From JACDDK01 sp038198445 (GTDB taxonomy: Bacteria; Actinomycetota; Rubrobacteria; Rubrobacterales; Rubrobacteraceae), in assembly GCA_038198445.1 (NCBI GenBank), contig JBBPZZ010000106.1, positions 1 through 44,142 of the forward strand: a stretch of 44,142 nt of DNA, read 5' to 3'. A program made the translations under genes and the position numbers. Below are positions 39,650 to 44,142 of this stretch, piece by piece. How positions within the stretch are numbered: the first letter of the stretch is position 1; the number at the start of each line of letters is the position of its first letter. Under the pieces are notes generated by a model. The model searched no databases and was not told where the DNA came from. It saw only the letters and a program-made list of their open reading frames with translations.

Positions 39650-40934
39650 AGTCCGGGCGCGATTCGCCCCCAGCCCGACCGGGACGCTGCACCTGGGCGG
39701 CGCCCGCACCGCGCTCTTTAATTACCTCTTCGCCCGCTACCACAACGGCGAGTTCATCCTCCGGATCGAGGATACGGACCGGACGCGCAGCACACGAGAG
39801 TTCGAGCAGTCCCAGCTAGAAGACCTGGAATGGCTCGGGCTGCGTTTCGACGAAGGCCCGTACCGGCAGAGCGAACGGGGCGAACTCTACGCGAGCGCGG
39901 AAGAGCGCCTCTCGCGGGACGGCCTGACCTACGAGGCGGCGGAGGATGCCGGGCGCAAGGCGCTGTACTTCAGGCCTCCTGTCCGGAGCGGTGTTTTCCG
40001 GGATGAGTTGCGGGGCGAGGTCTCGTTCGGCGGGGTGGAGGATTTCGTGATCCGGAAATCCGACGGCAGCCCTTCCTATAACTTCGCCGCGGTCGTGGAT
40101 GACCTGGACATGGGCATTACGCACGTCATCCGGGGCGAGGAACACCTATCGAATACGGGCCGTCAGGCGCTGCTCTACCGGGCGCTCGGCGAGGAAGAGC
40201 CGAAGTTCATCCACCTCGGCGTAATCTTAGGTCCCGACGGCAAGAAGCTCTCCAAACGTCATGGGGCGGCGAGCGTCGCCGATTACCGGGACGAGGGCTA
40301 TCTTCCCGAGGCGCTCGTGGGCTACCTGGCGCTCCTCGGCTGGTCGCACCCGGCGGGCAAGGAAGAGTTCGCCAGCCTCGAAGAATTGGCGCAGGAGTGG
40401 GACCCAGCACGTCTCGGGGCGAGCTCCGCCGTTTTCGACGCCGACCGGCTCCTCTACATAAACGCCCGGCGCATCCGGTCGCTGCCGGCCGGAGAACTTC
40501 GGCGACGCGTCGAGCCATTTTTGGAAGAGCCACTTCCCGAAGGGCGGGAGTTTACGGCGGTCGAGGCTATCCGGGAAGAGATGAGAACCCTGGCCAATGC
40601 GCCTCGCTTGCTGTGGGAGATCATCGGTCCCGTAGATCCAGCGAAGTTCGCCGGGGAGCTACCGGAGTCCAGCGAGATGGTCTTCGCCCATACCGTAGCG
40701 GATCTCGAAGGGCGCGGACTGGACGAACCAGGTAAGGCCCGCGCCTTCGTCACGGAGCTGAGGGGATGGGCGAAAGAGGAAGGCATAAAGACCCGCGACT
40801 TGCTCCACCCTCTGCGGCTCGCGCTAACCGGTAGGGACCAGGGACCGGAGATAGCGTACCTCTTCACCGTGCTCGGCCCCACGGAATCGAGGAGCCGGAT
40901 AGAACGGGCGAGAGAGGCTAGACTAGGAGCATGA
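39642..40934 (+). CDS. gltX: Glutamyl-tRNA synthetase
   Basis: This 430-residue class I synthetase has the HIGH region (F-A-P-S-P-T-G-T-L-H-L-G-G, 8-20) and KMSKS motif K-K-L-S-K-R (about 205-210), with R-I-E-D-T-D-R and the D-D-L-D-M-G-I-T-H-V-I-R-G-E-E-H block between. An alpha-helical anticodon domain forms the last 150 residues. It is on the short side for GltX. The ATG lies eight bases inside ispF. Whether it also charges tRNA-Gln cannot be read from the window. Confidence 0.94.
   Translation: MSEVRARFAPSPTGTLHLGGARTALFNYLFARYHNGEFILRIEDTDRTRSTREFEQSQLEDLEWLGLRFDEGPYRQSERGELYASAEERLSRDGLTYEAAEDAGRKALYFRPPVRSGVFRDELRGEVSFGGVEDFVIRKSDGSPSYNFAAVVDDLDMGITHVIRGEEHLSNTGRQALLYRALGEEEPKFIHLGVILGPDGKKLSKRHGAASVADYRDEGYLPEALVGYLALLGWSHPAGKEEFASLEELAQEWDPARLGASSAVFDADRLLYINARRIRSLPAGELRRRVEPFLEEPLPEGREFTAVEAIREEMRTLANAPRLLWEIIGPVDPAKFAGELPESSEMVFAHTVADLEGRGLDEPGKARAFVTELRGWAKEEGIKTRDLLHPLRLALTGRDQGPEIAYLFTVLGPTESRSRIERAREARLGA
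40919..40924 (+). promoter_or_regulatory. -10 box TAGACT before cysS, leaderless-type
   Basis: TAGACT ends six bases before the ATG at 40931, inside the 3' end of gltX. AGGAG also lies between, but is closer to the ATG than a ribosome site normally is. Confidence 0.4.
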
Positions 40935-42436
40935 GCGTTCGTGTGAGAGATAGCCTTAGCAGTCGAGAGGTAGAGGTTGGTCAGGGCGGAAAGATCGGCA
41001 TCTACGTCTGCGGCCCAACGGTCTACAACCATATCCACATCGGGAACGCGCGGGCGCCGCTGTTCTGGGACGTGGTGGTACGGTACCTGCGGAGCCTGGG
41101 CTACGACGTGACGTTCGTGCAGAACATCACGGACATCGACGACAAGATCATCAACAAGGCCAACGAAGAAGGCGTCTCCTGGAAAGAGATCGTGGACCGC
41201 TACATTGACTCGTTCCACGAGCGACTGGAGATGCTGGGTATCGGGTTGCCGGACGTGGAGCCGAGGGCCACGGAGCACATCCCGGAGATGATCCAACTCA
41301 TAGAAGACCTCATCGAGGGCGACCACGCCTACGCTCCCGGCAACGGCGACGTCTATTACGCCGTCGAGAGCTTCCCGGAGTACGGCGCCCTGAGCAAGCA
41401 ACGCCCCACCGAGATGCGCGACACCGAGAAAGGCGCCTCCGATAAGAAGAGCCCGCTTGACTTCGCGCTCTGGAAAGCGTCCAAGCCCGGCGAACCGTCG
41501 TGGGAGAGCCCATGGGGAGCGGGGAGGCCGGGATGGCACATCGAATGCTCCGCGATGGTCGAGAAGCACCTGCCGGACGGCGCGGACATCCACGGCGGCG
41601 GCACGGACCTGCGCTTCCCGCACCACGAGAACGAACTGGCGCAGAGCGCCGCCGCGCATCCCGACCACACCTTCGTCCGCGCCTGGGCGCACCACGGCAT
41701 GGTCAACTTCGCCGAGACCGGCAAGATGGCGAAGTCGCTTGGCAACATCCTGGACGTGAAGGAGGCAGTCGAACGCCACGGTCAGAACGCCCGGAACGCC
41801 CTGCGGATGTGGATCCTTCAGAGTCACTACTCGCAGCCCATAGGCTACTCCGAGGACATACTGGAGGAAAAGCGCCGCGCGTGGGAGCGGCTTTCGCGGT
41901 TCCACCGGCAGATCTCCGGCTCGGCTGAGTCCTCCAAACTCTCTGACAAACTGGCTGCCGAACTGCGCGAACGGTTTGACGCGGCGATGCGGGATGACCT
42001 CAACACACCTGAGGCTGTTGCAGCACTCTTCGATATCGCGGGACGAGCGGCGCGTGAGATCTCCACCCGTCCCGAAGCCGCCGGTGGGTTTGCCAAGTTA
42101 GCCAAAGTCATGAAAGAAGTCCTTGCTATATTCGGGTTCGACCTTCCTCCAGTTGAACTTGCAAGTGACATAAAAGGGGAAGGGTCTATTGGTGGAGACC
42201 TTACGGTAGAGACAAAAGGGGAAGGGTCTTTTGCTGGAAACCGCACGGTAGACGCAGTCCGCATACGGTGGAGGGACGAGGAGCCAGACGAGGAAGTTTT
42301 GCGTCGGGTTGTAAACCGCGAGAGCGCCCGTAAGGCGAAGGACTGGGCCGTCTCCGACCACCTGCGCGACGAGCTAAACGCGGAGGGCTGGGCGATTGAG
42401 GACACCTCCGAAGGCCCAATCCTGAGCCGCCGGTAG
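40931..42436 (+). CDS. cysS: Cysteinyl-tRNA synthetase
   Basis: This 501-residue class I synthetase has the zinc ligand C27 in Y-V-C-G-P-T-V-Y, H-I-G-N (36-39), the second zinc cluster region with W-H-I-E-C-S and H-G-G-G-x-D-L-R-F-P-H-H-E-N (about 196-231), and K-M-A-K-S-L-G-N (about 268-275). The helical DALR domain follows, then a linker holding a 42-base tandem duplication (two copies of a K-G-E-G-S unit, about 414-442), then the C-terminal end domain. The 4-base ATGA overlap with gltX suggests coupling. Confidence 0.94.
   Translation: MSVRVRDSLSSREVEVGQGGKIGIYVCGPTVYNHIHIGNARAPLFWDVVVRYLRSLGYDVTFVQNITDIDDKIINKANEEGVSWKEIVDRYIDSFHERLEMLGIGLPDVEPRATEHIPEMIQLIEDLIEGDHAYAPGNGDVYYAVESFPEYGALSKQRPTEMRDTEKGASDKKSPLDFALWKASKPGEPSWESPWGAGRPGWHIECSAMVEKHLPDGADIHGGGTDLRFPHHENELAQSAAAHPDHTFVRAWAHHGMVNFAETGKMAKSLGNILDVKEAVERHGQNARNALRMWILQSHYSQPIGYSEDILEEKRRAWERLSRFHRQISGSAESSKLSDKLAAELRERFDAAMRDDLNTPEAVAALFDIAGRAAREISTRPEAAGGFAKLAKVMKEVLAIFGFDLPPVELASDIKGEGSIGGDLTVETKGEGSFAGNRTVDAVRIRWRDEEPDEEVLRRVVNRESARKAKDWAVSDHLRDELNAEGWAIEDTSEGPILSRR
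42172..42254 (+). repeat. Two-copy 42-base tandem repeat inside cysS
   Basis: Copies start at 42172 and 42214. The first 16 bases (AAAAGGGGAAGGGTCT) are identical and the last (ACGGTAGA) also match, with divergence between. The phase is preserved: 14 residues per unit. The unit is richer in A than its surroundings. Confidence 0.8.
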
Positions 42437-43141
42437 GTGAAATCGGAAACTATCTACGGCATCCGTCCCGTGGTCGAGGCGCTGCTAGGTGGCCGCCGTA
42501 AGGTCTCCGAAGTCCTCGACGCCGTTGGAAATAAAGAGGTCGTTTCGGCGGCATCATCAGGCGGGGTCCCGGTAAAGAAAGTCCAGCGCGCCAGGCTCGA
42601 TGAGTTGACGCGCGGCGGCGTCCACCAGGGTGTCGCGGCCCGTGTCGAACCCTATCCTTATTCGGGCCTGGAGGAAGTTATCTCCGCGCCTGATCCGATG
42701 ATTCTCGTTCTGGACAGTGTCACTGACCCGCACAACCTCGGCGCGGTTCTGCGAGCCGCGGACGGGGCGGGCGCGAGCGGTGTCGTGATCCCGAAGGACC
42801 GGGCGGTGGGTGTGACGGCGGCGGCAGTGAAGGCCAGCGCGGGGGCGAGTGAGCACGTGCGGGTGGCGCGCGAGACCAACCTGCGGCGGGCCATCGACCG
42901 GATGAAAAAGGCGGGCATCTGGGTATACGCCGCCGAGGCTGGAGGAACGGACTACGCCGAGTTGGACCTTTCCGGTCCCCTGGCGCTGGTGCTGGGGAGT
43001 GAGGGCCGGGGCGTACGCAGGCTCGTGCGCGAGGGATGCGATGGCGCGGTCTCGATCCCGATGCTCGGGGCGGTCGAGTCGTTGAACGTCTCGGTCGCGG
43101 CGGCTGTCCTGCTCTACGAGGCGCGCCGGCAGCGAGGATGA
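42437..43141 (+). CDS. rlmB: TrmH-family rRNA 2'-O-methyltransferase RlmB
   Basis: This 234-residue SPOUT enzyme has an N-terminal substrate-binding domain (to about 75) starting I-Y-G-I-R-P-V-V-E-A-L-L. The knotted domain has D-P-H-N-L-G-A-V-L-R-A-A-D (motif 1), L-V-L-G-S-E-G-R-G-V (motif 2) and I-P-M-L-G-A-V-E-S-L-N-V-S-V-A-A (motif 3). It is expected to methylate G2251 of 23S rRNA. GTG 42437 begins right after the cysS stop. Its position after cysS is conserved in many bacteria. Confidence 0.93.
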   Translation: MKSETIYGIRPVVEALLGGRRKVSEVLDAVGNKEVVSAASSGGVPVKKVQRARLDELTRGGVHQGVAARVEPYPYSGLEEVISAPDPMILVLDSVTDPHNLGAVLRAADGAGASGVVIPKDRAVGVTAAAVKASAGASEHVRVARETNLRRAIDRMKKAGIWVYAAEAGGTDYAELDLSGPLALVLGSEGRGVRRLVREGCDGAVSIPMLGAVESLNVSVAAAVLLYEARRQRG

Positions 43142-43142
43142 G

Positions 43143-43649
43143 ATGGCTTCTTACCTGATCCTGGACGCCTACAACATCATCGGCGCCCTCGACCGCTACG
43201 CCGAGCGGAACACCGGAGGCTTCGACGAGTCCCGCGAGCTACTGATTAGCGACGCCCTCAAGGCGGCTGGCTGGACGGGGCGGGTCATCATCGTGGTCTT
43301 CGACGCGCATCGCAGCCTTGAGCCGCGTCGTGACGAGTCGCGGGCAGGAGGCGCGGTGCGTGTGATCTACACCGGGGCCGGAGAGTCCGCGGACGACCTG
43401 ATCGAACGCCTCCTCGGTACGCTCGAAGGCCCCGAAGTCGTCTATACGGCGGACTTCGCCCTCCAGCGCACGGCCCTCGCCCGAGGCTCCGCCCGCGCCA
43501 CGCCGCGCGAGTTCGAAGACCTGCTGGATGAGTTGCCTGTTATGACCAGCGCGCCAACGAAGCCGCGGCGGACCCGGTTCGCTGACCGTCTCTCACCCGA
43601 AACGCTGCGAGCGCTCGAAGAGGTGCGCCGCCGGGCGGAGGGACGCTAA
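43143..43649 (+). CDS. NYN-domain protein, YacP/Rae1-type
   Basis: This 168-residue protein has the PIN-like NYN fold: L-I-L-D-A-Y-N-I-I (5-13), V-I-I-V-V-F-D-A-H (about 48-56), G-A-G-E-S-A-D-D-L-I-E-R and V-V-Y-T-A-D-F. The Asp residues line up with a metal-dependent nuclease site. B. subtilis Rae1/YacP of this family cuts mRNA in the ribosome. Placement after rlmB is the usual context. It starts 1 base after the rlmB stop and may be coupled to it. Confidence 0.88.
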   Translation: MASYLILDAYNIIGALDRYAERNTGGFDESRELLISDALKAAGWTGRVIIVVFDAHRSLEPRRDESRAGGAVRVIYTGAGESADDLIERLLGTLEGPEVVYTADFALQRTALARGSARATPREFEDLLDELPVMTSAPTKPRRTRFADRLSPETLRALEEVRRRAEGR

Positions 43650-43651
43650 GA

Positions 43652-43657
43652 TATACT
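43652..43657 (+). promoter_or_regulatory. -10-like TATACT before the tRNA cluster
   Basis: TATACT lies about 43 bases before the first tRNA. No good -35 is seen at standard distance. Confidence 0.35.
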
Positions 43658-43700
43658 TTGGCGTCGAGGGCTGATCTCATACAGGCAGACAGCTACGAAG

Positions 43701-43772
43701 GCCCGGGTAGCTCAGCGGTAGAGCAGCCGCCTTGTAAGCGGCCGGTCGGGGGTTCAAGTCCCTTCCCGGGCT
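43701..43772 (+). tRNA. tRNA-Thr (TGT)
   Basis: A 72-base cloverleaf: acceptor GCCCGGG/CCCGGGC, anticodon stem GCCGC/GCGGC with loop CTTGTAA, anticodon TGT. The 3' CCA is not encoded. Confidence 0.93.
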
Positions 43773-43838
43773 CTGTTGAAAAGTCGGTGGCGTTTGCTAC
43801 CATATCCGAGCGTTTCGGGGCAAGCCTCGGGCGTGGCC

Positions 43839-43920
43839 GGGGGTGTGCCCGAGCGGCCAAAGGGAGCAGACTGTAAATCTGCCGGCTTCGCCTACGGAGG
43901 TTCGAATCCTCCCGCCCCCA
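43839..43920 (+). tRNA. tRNA-Tyr (GTA)
   Basis: An 82-base cloverleaf with a long variable arm as in bacterial tRNA-Tyr. Anticodon loop CTGTAAA, anticodon GTA. Acceptor GGGGGTG/CGCCCCC with one G-U pair; discriminator A. Confidence 0.94.
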
Positions 43921-43931
43921 TAACCGAATAC

Positions 43932-44003
43932 GCCCCTGTAGCTCAGTGGTAGAGCACCTCCATGGTAAGGAGGGGGTCAGCGGTTCAAGTCCGCTCGGGG
44001 GCT
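43932..44003 (+). tRNA. tRNA-Thr (GGT)
   Basis: A 72-base cloverleaf: acceptor GCCCCTG/CGGGGGC, anticodon stem CCTCC/GGAGG with loop ATGGTAA, anticodon GGT. It is the second Thr isoacceptor in the cluster. Confidence 0.92.
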
Positions 44004-44043
44004 CTGGGACGGGAAGCAACACTCCTGTCCACGACACAGAGAT

Positions 44044-44117
44044 GGCGGTGTAGCTCAGTCGGTTAGAGCAGCGGAATCATAATCCGCGTGTCGCAGGTTC
44101 GAGTCCTGCCACCGCTA
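44044..44117 (+). tRNA. Elongator tRNA-Met (CAT)
   Basis: A 74-base cloverleaf with anticodon stem GCGGA/TCCGC and loop ATCATAA, anticodon CAT. It lacks the three G-C pairs of the initiator at 21069 and has a G-U pair at 1-72. The Thr-Tyr-Thr-Met cluster usually precedes rpmG, secE and nusG, which would lie beyond the window. Confidence 0.9.
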
Positions 44118-44142
44118 CTTCTAGCGTTAGCTCCAGCGTCAA

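Noticed and set aside
40454..41905. Long minus-strand open frame opposite gltX and cysS (483 codons)
   Set aside because: It is antisense to two well-supported synthetase genes; its product has low-complexity Arg/Val/Asp content and no recognisable domain, as expected for shadows in GC-rich DNA.

Overview
The window is GC-rich (a housekeeping stretch counted by eye at 30241-30300 is 40/60 G+C) and bacterial. The best guess is a deep-branching, Rubrobacter-like actinobacterium. The evidence is the mix of ClpC, CarD, DisA, FtsH and DUF6391/DUF2795-type genes, a class I (archaeal-type) lysyl-tRNA synthetase, and many starts with a -10 box only six or seven bases upstream. The genus is inferred from gene content, not proven.

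Left part (1-8542): the edge cuts a minus-strand prepilin gene. A Tat-exported ferritin-like protein follows, behind a leader that holds an intrinsic terminator. Next come a glyoxalase-family gene, an ABC1/UbiB-type protein that has lost its kinase motifs, a Phd/VapC toxin-antitoxin pair and a flavin reductase. A type IV pilus locus runs from 5202 to 8542: a C-terminal scrap of the PilB/GspE ATPase, a frameshifted GspH/FimT-like prepilin, then three intact overlapping minor-pilin genes (PilV-, PilW- and PilX-like).

Middle part (8543-22027): mostly independent small units. They are two unknown membrane proteins, SufU, an EamA transporter, the GTPase/ATPase YchF, and directly after it a GrdB-like protein whose reading frame crosses a TGA where this family has Cys or selenocysteine. 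Then come DUF6391, a four-gene minus-strand cluster (methyltransferase, DUF5872-like, DUF429, Gfo/Idh oxidoreductase), a secreted GH5 glycoside hydrolase whose barrel segments appear in circularly permuted order, a Pcp remnant, a Nudix hydrolase, a 47-residue zinc-ribbon protein, a coiled-coil membrane protein, initiator tRNA-Met and a VTT/DedA-type membrane protein.

Right part (22028-44142): a dense plus-strand housekeeping run. After DUF2795 and Asp23 genes it carries tilS-hpt-ftsH-folP-folK-coaX (tRNA modification, purine salvage, membrane proteolysis, folate and CoA synthesis), greA, lysS, clpC, radA-disA-carD (DNA repair, c-di-AMP, RNA polymerase control), ispD-ispF-gltX-cysS-rlmB-NYN (isoprenoids and translation), and four tRNAs (Thr, Tyr, Thr, Met). 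Many junctions are 4-base ATGA/GTGA overlaps, so translation is probably coupled. Two AT-richer patches break the run: the C-terminal third of lysS, which looks replaced and has left a second copy of the native tail behind it, and a HEPN-motif gene between clpC and radA.

The strongest candidates for something new are the putative selenoprotein, the permuted GH5 enzyme, the mosaic lysS, and the recurrent leaderless-type start signal.
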